Assembly: GCA_951804985.1 (NCBI GenBank)
Contig: OX638133.1
Span: 72,670,367 to 72,734,366, forward strand
Direction: 5' to 3'
Origin: Dryomyza anilis
Taxonomy: Eukaryota > Arthropoda > Insecta > Diptera > Dryomyzidae
DNA: 64,000 nt
This document shows positions 22,214 to 34,500 of this stretch, piece after piece (the stretch's first letter is position 1; every line of letters begins with the position of its first letter). The notes below the pieces were generated by a model. That model was not told where the DNA came from and searched no databases. It worked only from the letters and a program-made list of their open reading frames with translations. Both the position numbers and the translations under genes were made by a program.

Positions 22214-23035
22214 TTCAGATATATTTATGAACCTGGAATGTAAAAAAAAATATTAAATGTAATCCTTAATGATATAGCTAATTTTACAAAATATGCTCGT
22301 TTTTAAATCTTTGAGTGAAAATCGTTGCTAAAGTTTATATTTTATGAAAAATTCTTGCAATTTGCGTCAAAGAACTACATCGAAAGTTTTATGTAAGTTT
22401 GAGACAGTGCCGCGCAGTGTTTGCATGCGTGCGTGCGTGAGTGAGTGATTTCGTGAGGGAAATAAAGCATGGTTTGACATAATGAACGTAGGCGTATAAG
22501 AGCAACTACAGCAAACGTCTGATGGAAAATATACAAATTGCATACGGAAGAGAGACACACAAATGTATAAAAGACAAACAAAATACAAACAGAAATTCAT
22601 ACGTGCTGGCACTAATATAAATTGCAGCAAATATGCTGCACAGTATCCTTGCTGCGTGTGCAGTGAAAATCATTTTTATGCATTGCATTCATTATTATCG
22701 CTTTGGGAATTTATTGCTGCAGCAACGCAGTAGCATAATGCAAACAACAAACAAAATAATACAGACAGCAACTAAATAATAATAATAACATCGACGACAA
22801 CAACAGTATCGGTTTCGTGCTCGTGCAACTTGCGGACAAATCACGTCGTCGATAAGAGGAACTTCCAATGACGACAATGCACAGACTGCCATCATGAAAT
22901 TGTTTATGTTCTACGTGATGTATACGAAAAACACCAATTCGTTCCGATTATAATCCGAAAATGAGGAAATTTTTAAACTTTACAAAAAATTGATTGGAGC
23001 AAATAAAAACTTGCATAAAAGTGAAGCAATTTCAA
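22214..23035. other. unassigned DNA, moderately less AT-rich
   Basis: Mixed CAACAA/GCAGCA-rich sequence around 22720-22900. The minus-strand open frames (22367-22895) are short, overlapping and unrecognised. Nothing supportable. Confidence 0.4.
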
Positions 23036-23242
23036 CACCCAGAAAAAAATTCCCTCAAATCCCATTAAAATTGGTCAATAGGACAATTATTAATTTAATA
23101 GTATACAAAAAATAAATCTCAATGGCAATATCATGGTATTTTCTAGTATTTAATGGTATTTTCCGATTAAAATAATAATTTATCCTATTGACTATTTTTA
23201 ATAGTAAACAACTATTATTTATATAGTATTTTTTTCTGGGTG
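23036..23242. mobile_element. 207-bp MITE, CACCCAG...CTGGGTG
   Basis: TIRs CACCCAGAAAAAAAT / ATTTTTTTCTGGGTG, with inverted inner arms (TTGGTCAATAGGACAATTATT against the reversed ATCCTATTGACTATTTTTAATAG...). The interior resembles 23473-23668. Confidence 0.8.
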
Positions 23243-23472
23243 AAGTGAACAAAATTATATCAGTTACAAAAGTAGAAAATATCAATACCACCAAACATAA
23301 ATAATCGATATTGAAACCCCTCTTGAAGTAACTTCCAATGAAATATAACTCTTTTCAATCATTCAGTGGCAATATGAATTAACAACATAACGCAAATTTG
23401 TGGTATTAATAATCCTGATAGTCGTAATTTTGATATACGAATTCATTTGCTTAATATAATTGAGAAAACCTA

Positions 23473-23668
23473 CACTCTATAAAAATTGGTCAATAGGACA
23501 GTCATTGATTCAATAGTATACAAAAAATAAATATTATCATATAAATTAAAAATAATTTAATAGTATTTTGTAGTAATTAATGGTATTTACCTATTAAAAT
23601 AATAATTTATCCTATTGACTAATTTTAATAGCAAAAAACTATTGATTTAATGGTATTTTTGCTGAGTG
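23473..23668. mobile_element. 196-bp MITE, CACTC...GAGTG, flanked by TA
   Basis: Same core as 23036-23242 (AAAATTGGTCAATAGGAC, AATAGTATACAAAAAATAAAT, ATTTATCCTATTGACTA) but different outermost bases. TA on both sides fits a TA target duplication. Confidence 0.75.
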
Positions 23669-23989
23669 TAATAGCATATCTGCTCGCTATTCAATATTTA
23701 TTTTAATTTATTTAGACATAACATAAACATTTTGCAGACATTTACTTTATTTAAGTTTTTCTTAAATTTGAAAAATTAAAAGTATGGTCGAGCTAATATT
23801 TCATTATTTCTTTTATAATATAAAAATTAACATGTAATGAGGGAAAAAAGTAATAACATTAAAAAAGAAATAATAAATTTATATATTTTTCGTCATATTT
23901 TTCACCCGTCGTCTTTTTTATTTAAATTAAAAACTTTTTATTTTAACTTGAAGTAAATACTTTTTTATTACTTAAATAGTGCTAAGTTA

Positions 23990-25145
23990 TTTTCAAATTG
24001 CGATATTGTGGTAAAGTGGGAAACACTTTCCGTGGTAAAGTGGGAAACACTTTAAGGGGTAAAGTGGAAAACATAATTTAAGCAATGATTGTTGTAATTT
24101 CAGTGAAAATATTTTGTTATATGAATTATTTAATTGGTATAGCCAAGAAAAAACCTCATTTGTGCCAGAAACCAATGAAAAGCTACATTTTGACATCACC
24201 TCCGATAAGATTTGAATTACAGAAGAAAGCCGAAAAGCGAATCTTTAAGGGGATCAAAATGAATACATTTAAATTTTGGAGAATTTGCATGAATAAAATA
24301 AAAAAAATAAATTTCAAGAATTCAGTGATATGCAAAAAAAAGGACACGCAGAGAAAAAACATGACTGTAGCAAGATTGTTGCAACAAAAAAAAATGATTG
24401 GAGTAGTCATACAATAATTACTAAGAACATAAATGATTGCAACCATCCTTCCTTTTTTTTAATGATTTTGCTATTCATTTAATGAAGTATATAATCATAT
24501 AATGATTAAATTTAATGATTGGAATAGCTAATGATTGTAGCAGAAATGTTATTTAAATATGAATGATTGCCAGAATAATAGTTTTGATTGTTACAATCAT
24601 GCATTCGTTCCAGAAATCATGTTGCCTTAATAAATGGTTGATATAACCATATTATGATTAAAATTGTGAGACAAATTCTCAATTGTGTCTTACTCGAAAA
24701 TAAGTAAAAGAGACTCCAGAGCGTATTAAGAAAAATACAGAGAGTACCCAAACAGAGAGAGATAGAGCGCTGAGAGGAACTTGATTGCTTCAATCATGGT
24801 ACGATATGATTGCAGTAATATTTATTTCAATCATTGAATGATATCGTCAAAACATGATTGCGATGATCATGTTTTTTCTTGACGACCAGCAACTACACCT
24901 GTGTCCATTGCCATTCAGGATATTTTAGGTGTAAATGCATATTTTTAATTTTATTTTCTACTACTGAGATATTTATGAATTTAATTTTTTTTTTATTTTT
25001 TCTTGCATTACCATTCTTTTTTATTATATATTTTTTATCGTTAAAATGTTTTAATTTTTTTGTATAAAACAAAAAATGCAAAAGGAAGACAAAAATAGCA
25101 TTTTGTTAAAAATTTTTAAGTTTCCCACTTTACCCCAAAACTTTT
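23990..25145 (+). mobile_element. 'GTAAAGTGGGAAAC' family element, interrupted by a MITE
   Basis: Starts TTGCGATATTGTGGTAAAGTGGGAAACAC with the motif three times and ends TTTCCCACTTTACCCCAAAAC...TTCAATAAGTC. A relative at 54480-54965 has the same two ends without the interruption. The inserted MITE is at 24346-24882. The plus-strand 110-codon frame at 24085-24417 is not a recognised protein. Confidence 0.7.
24346..24882. mobile_element. ~537-bp MITE with AGAAAAAACATGA ends (nested)
   Basis: The left CACGCAGAGAAAAAACATGA and right TCATGTTTTTTCTTGACG are inverted. The interior is full of AATGATTG/CAATCATT words, so it folds extensively. Immediately after it the host sequence CGACCAGCAACTACACCTGT resumes, matching CGACCAGCCACTACACCTGT at 54657-54676. 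Confidence 0.75.
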
Positions 25146-25535
25146 CAATAAGTCAAAATAATATAAATAAAATAATATAAAAAAGAATAAATTTTCATTT
25201 AATTACAACTTGATGTTTAACATTGGCATTTTAAAATATTTTAATCATGTAAAGTTAGCAAGATTAGGAAGGGATATTGCTTAAAAATATATAACGATTC
25301 TATTTCATACTGAAAAACTTAATATACCCTTTCTATCATACGTGTAGTGTACAAAAACAAATCAATATATTATTTATTTTTGCTAAAAATTCAACAACAT
25401 CCTAAAAATGTATAATTATTTTTTTTAAATCCCTAAAATGTCCTTTTCAAACTCAAAATATACATAGATATCGGTAATTTCATGTCAAAAGCGGAACTTT
25501 TGGTATATACTAGTTTCGATTTAGTTGAAACATTA

Positions 25536-25775
25536 CACTTCATGATGGAAAGATATACGAATTCGAATTTCGATAGTAAATTTTAATAATTTCAACTCGT
25601 TGTTGGCTCGTATATCTCTCCATCATAAAATGGCAAACCTTACTGAAGAGAAATGTCAAAAGAGCGGCAAGAAATATGGCGTCGTTTGCTGTCCCAGTCG
25701 CTCTACTTTTGTAGCGTCCCTGTTGAAAAACCCTTGAAAAAAACTTTTGTAGCGCTCTTATTGAAAAACCCTTTA
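25536..25775. mobile_element. mariner-derived foldback MITE, copy 3 (centre inverted)
   Basis: The right arm is as in copies 1-2, with a duplicated terminus (GTAGCGTCCCTGTTGAAAAAC then GTAGCGCTCTTATTGAAAAAC, CCCTTTA). The left arm is almost absent. The centre with the transposase start is in the opposite orientation relative to the right arm. Confidence 0.82.
25540..25623 (-). pseudogene. mariner transposase N-terminal fragment (27 codons), minus strand
   Basis: From the ATG at 25623 on the minus strand: MERYTSQQRVEIIKIYYRNS, ending in TGA at 25540-25542. Same length and stop as copies 1 and 2, but inverted. Confidence 0.85.
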
Positions 25776-27119
25776 TTTTACACGTATTTTTTGTTTAATA
25801 AAAATAAATAGTGTTGGTCCATAAAATCATGGTCCGCTTTACGAACTGCGTTATATTTATTTTTTATTTAATGTTTAATTTTTTGATGAAAATAAAGTTC
25901 TGCAATGCACTACTTTCTGTAGTAAATATTTGTATGCTTTTCGTTAAGAGAAACCTATTCAGTATTAACTATAGTATTTAAACAAATGACAACTTAAATA
26001 TTCTCGCTTAAAAAATAATATTTACTGCTTATTAATTATGTCCTGCATGCATGATTTATATGATAATTATTCAAATAATTATATATTTTAACACTTCATT
26101 AATATTATGTACAGCCATTAATAATAAAAATATTTACTACACATAAATAAAAACTGCATCTTTTTAATTGCTTTTAATTTAAATTATTTATACTGCAAAT
26201 TAGTAATGCGCTATTTAATTCAATACGGAATAACATTTTAAATTTAACAATACGTTTTTGATATAAATCATTGAAATTTTTACAAAATAAGCATTGAACA
26301 TATTTACAATAAATGCTTCATATAAATCTATAGGGAGAACAACATTTCTTTATTTTATTGATTTCAATTTAATTTGCAATATTGAGTATTTTCGTTAATT
26401 GCAGTTTTCTCAACTGTTTTTTTTTTTTTAAATACAGCTGGTAATCTCTGTGTTGGCGCCAGTATTAAAAACGAACATGACGATGTAATTTCTCCAGCAC
26501 AGCGAGGATAATTGAGAAATGTAACAAAACAGAACTGCAAAAATATCATACAACGCTTTTGGTCTAATTAGTCATGGAAAATGAAATAAATAAATATTCA
26601 AAGAGTAGATTACATTTCAATCATGAAAATATTAAGAAATAGTTTTTTATTTTATAAATGATTGTCAATTTAATTTAGAAACAACAGAGATTTTTGTTAA
26701 GCAAATATATCTGAATGTGCACTGTTGAGTGGTTCTTATTGGTATGGAAAAAATATCTTCTTTGATTTAAGGTGATACCCGTTCACTTTGTTCATTTATA
26801 CGAAAAATTGTTTTGACCAAAATTTTAAATCGATTGGATAATGGTAACCTGTCCCTCACGAGCCTTTTCTGTTTCATGAATGAAAACCGAACAACGACTC
26901 TCTGTTTTTATGTTTGACTACCACAGCAATACCAAAAAAACGAACATCGACTATATACGTAACAATGTGAAAAATTAAATAGCAGTGAACAGCAGTAGTC
27001 ATATTTCAGAAATGTGCTACTGATTACTGCTGCTGTTGTATTGGAATTCGCGCAGTGATATCAGTAGCAATTTTTGAAAATATAAAAATAGTGATAGCAC
27101 AGCATAGTCATTAGTCATA
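25776..27119. other. unassigned AT-rich DNA
   Basis: No gene supported. A poly(T) run lies at 26419-26430. Nothing recurrent noticed. Confidence 0.4.
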
Positions 27120-27590
27120 GTCAAAAGCTGAAACAATCGCAAATATAAACGCAAAAACAGAATCAAAAAATACAAAATCGAAAACACAAAATCCAAAGAT
27201 AAACTAAAAAAAACTAAAGAAAACCCAAAACCAAAAGAAACAACACCAAAAGTAAAACCACAAACAAAAATGCAAAAAAAACAGAAGCAAAACCGAAAAC
27301 AAAAGCAAAAACCAACGTAAAAACAAAAGGAAAACCATAAAACCAAAACCAATAACATAAAAACGAAAACAGAAAAACACAAAAATTAATGCAAAAACAC
27401 AAACTAATGAAAAACACATAAGTAAAAACGATAGCAAAAGTAAAAGTTAAAACAAAAGCAAAAACACAAATACAAACCAATAGCGAAAACAAAAGCAAAA
27501 ACAAAAAGAAATCAAAACAAAGGCAAAAACACAAAATCAAAAACAAACGAAAAAGCAAAAACAAGACCAAAAAAGGGGAAATGATTTTCT
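27120..27590 (+). repeat. CAAAAA/GCAAAAAC low-complexity array
   Basis: Irregular purine-rich repeat of AAAAC/AAAGC words. It creates long Phe/Leu/Val-rich open frames on the minus strand (27017-27570) that are compositional artefacts. Confidence 0.85.
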
Positions 27591-28012
27591 TGAAAATTTT
27601 ACCACAGAGCTACGGTCTGAAAAGAAAGATAGGTTATATTTTGATTCGCAATTCCACAAATGAATAACTTTCATATCTCATCAACCACAAATCCGATTTG
27701 AACAAAATTTTACACAATGACTCTTTGTGTAAGATAGGCTGAAAAATAGTTCCGAATTTCACCACCAGAAATCGCTCATTTTTACAACTCTGTAATCTCT
27801 GAATTTTATATAGTGCACCGAGTTATTATCCAATATATCTAAACAGCAAGTTAGTTCTAAGTTTTACCACCAGAGGACTTAAAAGCCATATACCATATCT
27901 CTGTAATATTCATATCCATGTAATATTCATAATCCATATTTCTATAATCCATATCACTAACTTTTACAAATCTATAACCTCTGAATCATTAAAGACCGAA
28001 TAAAATCTCAAA

Positions 28013-28350
28013 TTGAAAAAAAAAAAGAAAAGAAGAACAGAAAAAAAAACAAAAAAACAAAAGCAAATCAAAATAATAAAAATAAAAAAAAGAACAAAAG
28101 CTAAAGCCAAAACAAAAATATATAAAGTAAAAATAAATAAAAAATACAAAGTAATGTCAAAATCTAAAGCAAAAACAGAAACAAACAAAATATGCAAACA
28201 GAATAGTGAAAACAAAAACGGGAAAATACAAAAGGCTAACACATAAATAAAAGCAAAAACCAAAACAAAAGATAAAAACAAAAATTAAATCAAAAACAAA
28301 ATTGTCAAAAAATCTAAAAACACAACAACTGAAAAACACTGAAAATACAA
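28013..28350 (+). repeat. CAAAAA/GCAAAAAC low-complexity array, second block
   Basis: Same type as 27120-27590. The two are separated by ~420 bases (27591-28012) of non-repetitive sequence with TGTAATCTCTGAATTTTAT and CTATAACCTCTGAATCATTA echoes near both edges. Confidence 0.8.
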
Positions 28351-28370
28351 TTTTATAAAATTCAACAACC

Positions 28371-28764
28371 CAGTGTGCCATATCTCGGAGACCTTCGATA
28401 CCTCGAAGCTTTCTCGAATAACTTCGATGAAATAGTTCGATATCGTTACATTCTCGATTCTAATTTTTAAAAATGTTCGTACATTCAAATTCTTTGACAA
28501 CATACGACATTTAAACATTAATCAAATCGATATCGCAATATTTTTCGCAGCAATATCGAAATTTGATCATGTTTTTCTTCGATATCGTTCCGATTTCAAA
28601 AATTTTTTCGTATCGAGAAAACTCCGACAGAACGTTCCGATATCTACCTACCATGTAGGTCCAATTTGCCGCTCGATATCGTAACGATAAAGTATCCGAT
28701 ATCGTGTAAATTGTCCTGCATCTCGGATTGATCTCGTAACGATATCGAAACGAATGGCACACTG
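28371..28764. mobile_element. 394-bp hAT-like element, CAGTGTGCCAT...ATGGCACACTG
   Basis: Perfect 11-bp TIRs (13 bp counting flanking CC/GG: CCCAGTGTGCCAT). Subterminal regions are loaded with TCGATATCG/CGATATCG words. CAGTG-type ends are common in hAT elements, but I see no 8-bp duplication (left CAACAACC, right GGAATGAC), so the class is tentative. Confidence 0.7.
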
Positions 28765-29044
28765 GGAATGACCAAAATCAAGCCTCTTCTCGATGAAGAA
28801 CAGCATACAATTTTTTTTATAATTCACATACCTATTATTTTTTTAATTCACTTTCTTTAGTATATAGTAAAAAATGAACAGCTAAGTTTAAAAAATAGTT
28901 TAAAAACAAATAAAAAATCAAAAACAGAAAACCCCTTTTCGCACCCCGTGTACAAAATACAGGTTTATTAGTAGATTCTCTGATTAATCTAAATTGTTTA
29001 TCAATCATTTTATAAACACTTTGATTACTTGATTATTTTTAAAT

Positions 29045-30904
29045 CAAGGATTGACACCTAAACGAATAACGAATTCGATTTCGGTTTTCTTTCTCGTTTC
29101 GGTTTCGGTTTTCAGTTTTTATAACGAAACGGTTTCGGTATACCGGTTCCAAGTTACGGTTTCGGTTTTTGTTTGAAAGTTATTTATTGTCCATATTGTC
29201 TTGAACAATAAAATATATTATACTAATACAAGTACCAAATAAAAAATCACTATAAATCTTGTGATGCGGACGAGACTATTTTAAAAACAATTCAACGAGA
29301 TTGATTTTTTTTAATATATTTTTTGGGCTCTTTTGGTCTGCTAATTTTTTAATGAAATTAAAAGATTTTATTCCATTTTTCTCCGACTTTACGCTGTTTT
29401 TTTTGTCAGCTTTTTCAGGGATTTTGATTGAATAAGTCTAGTTTTACATTTGTCATGTTTTAAATTTTAAATACAAAACATAGTCACGAATTTGTCAAAA
29501 ATTAAAATAAGTAAAATATCCCAGCCTCATAAAGTTTTTATATTTAAACTTGACACTCATAAAAATATATATTGTACAGGCACATATGCAAATTTATCAC
29601 AAAAAAAAGCGATATTTTGTTACTACTTGTGATGTTCAAAAATGGAATGGAACAACAATGGAAAGCGTGCAAAATATTTATGAACGTAAACATGAAGGAA
29701 GATGTGTGTTTTTATTTTTTTTTTGTTTTTCAAGTCTAAAGAATATAAGCATCTTAAAAATAAGGTTTGTGAAGCACTTTTGAAGCGGTAAATAGCTTCA
29801 AAAGTGCTTCAAAAGTCGCATATGCACTGTGTTATCCACATTATTATTTTTGTTTTACTTTTATACATAGTTTTTGTTAATTGTAAAATCATGTAGTTTT
29901 TCTTAAGTTAAGTTCTATGTGCATTATTTCATTTAACTTATAAAACAAACAAAAATTATTATATGATCATTTTCACAGTGTACCTCATTTAGCTGTTATT
30001 GCTTTTTGTGTTTTTTCACAAATCCGTTGTTTCGTTTGAAAGTACAACAACAACAAAAATGCGAATAAAGCAGCATCCATCTTCTGATAGAATTTTTGGC
30101 GGGACATTTTTTCTACCACAAATAAAACTCGTTGTTGTTGCTAACTAGATAGCTGTACTAGATACATACATGTAGTGTGGTGCCATGCGACTGTCTGTTA
30201 TCATGCGTATGTCCATTGTCATTCGTCTGTCTGTTTGTTGCGATGCGATGACACAGGATAACAACGAAGAGTTGTCGTTGTGAAAGTGTGTGTATGTATC
30301 GTAATTCGTTATTGTTGTACTCTTTTCTTTCTGTTACTGTTCGATTTGTTGCGTTTGAATTTGTGTTCGCAAAGATAAATGTTACCCTGCAAGATAGTGT
30401 GTGTGTTCTTTTGACATACGGTACGTATAACGTACGGTTTTTTTAATCTCTGAAGAAAACAGAAATATGCCTATATGATATGTTCCGTATATTATTTAAA
30501 AAATAAAAAAATTTCCCGCCAAAAAATCTATAACAAACATGGATGCTGTGGTCACATTTTTTATAAACATTTTTTTTTTTTAAACAACATGTGAATATTT
30601 TTGTAGCCAGAATTTTTTAATTTTGGAAACCCCAGATTTTATATAATGACATTCAAAAATGTCTTGTACTTTAGAGATTTTCAATAAAATAAAATAATTG
30701 GTTTCTGTCTGTTTTTGTGTTTTTTTTTAAACCGTTTTAAAACCGGTATAAAACCGAAAACGTTTATATCGGTTTTGCATATCGGTTTATATATGATTTG
30801 CGTATAACGGTTTCGGTTTCGGTTACGGTTACGGTTACGGTTTCGGTTTTCAAAATGAATCGGTTTTAAACGAATATCGGTTTCGGTTACGGTTTCAATC
30901 CTTG
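29045..30904. mobile_element. hAT-type element, copy 2 (1860 bp, with nested foldback)
   Basis: The same ends as 20065-20849: CAAGGATTGACACCTAAACG at the left, GGTTACGGTTTCAATCCTTG at the right. The flanking 8-mers TTTTAAAT and ATTTAAAT match at 7 of 8. The outer ~145 and ~250 bp are shared with copy 1; the interior is longer and includes a nested inverted-repeat element (30070-30549). No transposase frame seen. It lies ~140 bp upstream of the putative receptor acceptor. Confidence 0.82.
30070..30549. mobile_element. ~480-bp foldback nested in the hAT copy
   Basis: The left CAGCATCCATCTTCTGATAG-TTTTTGGCGGGA arm is inverted at the right (TTTCCCGCCAAAAAATCTATAACAAACATGGATGCTG): about 45 bp of imperfect TIR. 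No coding. Confidence 0.65.
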
Positions 30905-31045
30905 ATTTAAATACATCTTATTTAATAAAAACAACAAAAAATATAAAAAAAAAACATCATTAATTTAACATGATAAATTTGTCTGTTTAAAATGAATCAA
31001 AAAGTAGTTTTTCTCATGGTATTCTTTCTCTTGTTATACTTGCAG

Positions 31046-31531
31046 TAAAATCACTTACAATTCAATTTGGGAATTTCTGTCTGAATGGAAATGCGACTAA
31101 CGGGAAGCACGCCAAAAATGCGGACAACTTAAAACCAACAACACGAACGAGGTTGGCAACGCAAACAAAGCAATTAAGCGGAGTCAATGTCAGCAGAGTG
31201 ACCAACATCAATCGTAGTAGTAGCAACAGCAGCAGCTGCATAAAATGCGCAAAGTGAGCAGCTGAAAATTTTTCAATTAATTTTGCAGTCTACCACAGCA
31301 GAATAGCAGCGAGGACGACGACAATAACAACATGTTGCAGCAATGACAAATGTTGCTGTCGGTTGAGCAAGATTTGTGACAAAGTGTTTAGCATAACAAC
31401 TAAGTCAGTGGCAACAACAATAAAACCAACAACAGCAGTAACAACAATATCATACACAGCAATAAAAAAAAAACACTAGCAACATTCATAAAATAACACC
31501 AGCAACATAACCACAACAACAAAAAGCAAGT
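31046..31531 (+). other. candidate 5' UTR part of the receptor exon
   Basis: A good acceptor lies just upstream: the pyrimidine-rich run ttctttctcttgttatacttgcag ends at 31045. From there to the ATG at 31532 the sequence is CAA/CAG/GCA-rich, as dipteran 5' UTRs often are. It contains several short upstream ORFs, for example ATG at 31085 running 15 codons to TAA at 31130-31132, and ATGs near 31243 and 31332. If transcribed, these could lower initiation at 31532. The first, non-coding exon would lie upstream, possibly outside the window. This is inference from splice-site shape only; the transcription start could also lie inside this segment. Confidence 0.45.
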
Positions 31532-34500
31532 ATGAGCAATTTTTATAAAATATTGCTGCTGGCAAATATATTGGCAACAACAGCAATTGCAATATGTGGA
31601 GAGCAACAAACAATAGAAAGCGCAAAAAAGCAATTGGTGGCAATTCAAAGTGTTGCACCCGCAATAACAACAAAAATAACACTACAGATAACACCGATAG
31701 TAACAACTACAGTGACAGCAACAATTGCCAGTCTACCAACAAAGCAAAAGTCTTCACAAGAGTCAGAGCTTGTATTGCCAACATTGACAGCAACTCGACC
31801 GCAAGCAACGCCACAAAATGCATTCAATCAGTGGCTCGACAGCAGCAGCAACAGCAATCGCAGCAACAAAAAAGGTCAGAAACTTGCAGAGCAGACTGGC
31901 AACATTCCAACTGGTGCTATAGCAATTGCTAAAGCGGAATTAATGAGTCAACAAAGTAATACGAGCAATAGGAGCAATGGGAGCATTGAAAGTAGCGAGA
32001 GCAACAGCGCAAATAACCACATTCTAAGTTTAAAAACAGCAGCAGTTGCTGCTGAACAACTTCTTCATCGAATTGTTGCACCGAGAAAAAGCGATCAACA
32101 TGAGGCGACCACGGCAAATAACAAACTCATCGAAGACAATGAAAATGAAATGAAGAAAATTGATAGCGAAATTAAATTGTCCGTAGTTGTTGTTGACGAT
32201 GCGTTAAGCAAAGATGATGCTGATAAAAAATTGCTGACCACAAAACAAGTGATTAAAATAGATGAACAGCATGACATTCCTTTGAAGAAGACGACGACGA
32301 CGACGAAAACAAGCAGGAAGCAGAAGGAGTTGTTATTGCGCACCGAAGAGCATTTGCCACAGCAAAGAAGCAACAATGTTTTAATTGGATTGCAATGGAC
32401 GTCGAGTGAAATAGCCGTAGCAAGAGCTATGCAAGAGGCTAAAACTATGCCACAAATGACAGGGAAAGAATTTCATACAACACATTTGGCAGCTAAATTA
32501 GATGGAAGTAAAAAACAGCGGAACGATATGCACAAAAACCCACTGCAAATAGAGCATTTTCCGGAAAACTTGCCAGCAAACATGCGAAACGATGCAAATA
32601 ACCAATCCGAATTCACAAAGAAAGCCACAGAAATTTTAATTGAATTTGGCACAAAGGATGCGTATGAAGTTGGTAAGGATAACAAGCAAAATATTAGCAT
32701 AGTGAACGTGACAGCAACAGCAAATGGGCAACCAAAATCTGATGCTCATCTTGCTGTTGGTGGTGATGTTGATATTGCTGATAATGAAGGAGAAACAAAT
32801 GAAAATATTGTAAATGCACGAGGCAAATTTATGCAGCATATTGCAGAGGAAACTAATCAAATGTATGGCACAGAAAAATCGATAGTGAAGATTGAATACA
32901 AATTAGATGACACACAAAATATGTCAGTTAATAAAGCATTGCTCTTAGACCAAAATGAAATATATGAGAATCAAACACGAGCAAAATATCAACAGAACTG
33001 GTTTTTGAATGGGCAGGTTGTGGGTGCAGAAAATGCAATAAACTCTGTAAATCATACAAATGCAGACTCTGAGAAAAGCACTTCAAAAAACTATGAATAT
33101 AGAGTATTGAAAAACGATTTAGGCAATATTTCCAATGCTAAAATCAATGCAGAAAATGCAGCAGAGTTTAATAAAAATGGGCTTTCTAGGACAGATGCTG
33201 GTCAAAACTTAGTAAAAGTATTGATTTTAAATGTAACAAGGAATTTAAAGGCAGAAGATAACGTTCATATTAAAAGTGCCGAAGTATATGAGATAAATTC
33301 TAGCAAGTCTTCAATGTCACAGAAAACTTCCGACCATAAGAGTAATTTAAAGATTGATGTGCAAAGTAATGAAAATTTGTATTCTGAGAAAGAACCGAAG
33401 GTAAATATGAGTATACCTTTTGAGAATAAAGACAAATTGATTTCCGGAAATATTGCTTTAACTGTTAAACAGAAATCAGATGTTCAGGCAACAGGAAAAG
33501 AAAATACTGAAGAGCAGAAAATCGGAGATCTGACAAAGAAAATAAACAAAACAGATAACCAGAAATATGAAGAACAGGAAACGAAAAAGCAGACAACGAA
33601 AAACTTGAAAATAAGAGATCCAAAGACACAAAATCGTAAAATGGAAGTGCAGCACACAGAAAAGCAAACTATCATAGAGCAAACAACTGAAGAGCAAATA
33701 TTTATAAAAGAGCAGAAAACTAAAGAACTAAAAACGGGAGAAATGGATACCAAACTACAAAAAGCCAAACTACAGAAAACCAAAAATCTAAAACCCCAAG
33801 TGCAGACAACTGTAGAACTCAGAAGGGAAGAGCTGAAACGTAAAGAGCTAAACACCGAAGAGCAGAAAACTTTAAATAAGAAAACGAATAATGAGAATAT
33901 TAAAAATTTAAAAACACAAGATCATATAATGGTATTGCAAAATACAGAAATGCAACCAACCGAAGAGCAAACAACCCAAGAGCAAACAATTAATGAGCTG
34001 ATATCCAATGAACTAATACCCAAAGAGCAGAAAATTAAAGAACTCCCAACGGAAGAAATGGAAATCCAACTGTTGATCACCAAAAAACTGAAACTCAAAG
34101 TGCAGAAAACTAAAACACTCGTAATGGAAGAGCTGAAAAGGGACGAGGCAAAAAACGAAGAGAAAAATGTAGAACTCAAAACGGTAGAGTTGAAAAGAAA
34201 AGAGCTAAACACCGAAGAGCAGACAAATTTAAATAAGAAAACGAATAAACAGCTTATTAAAGATCAAAAAATTAATTACCATAAAATGCAATTGCTAAAT
34301 ACAGAAATGCAAACTACCGAAGAGCAAACAACCGAAGAGCAAACAATCAATGAGCTCAAAAGCAAAATACTAAATCTCGAAGAGCACAAAACTAAAGAGC
34401 ACAAAACTAAAGAGCTCAAAACGGAAGAAATGAAAATCAAACGGTTGAAATCCAAAAAACTAGAACTCGAAATGCAGACAACTAAAGAACACAAAAGGGC

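Noticed and set aside
27017..28381. Overlapping hydrophobic minus-strand frames
   Set aside because: Same artefact from the complementary CAAAAAC arrays.
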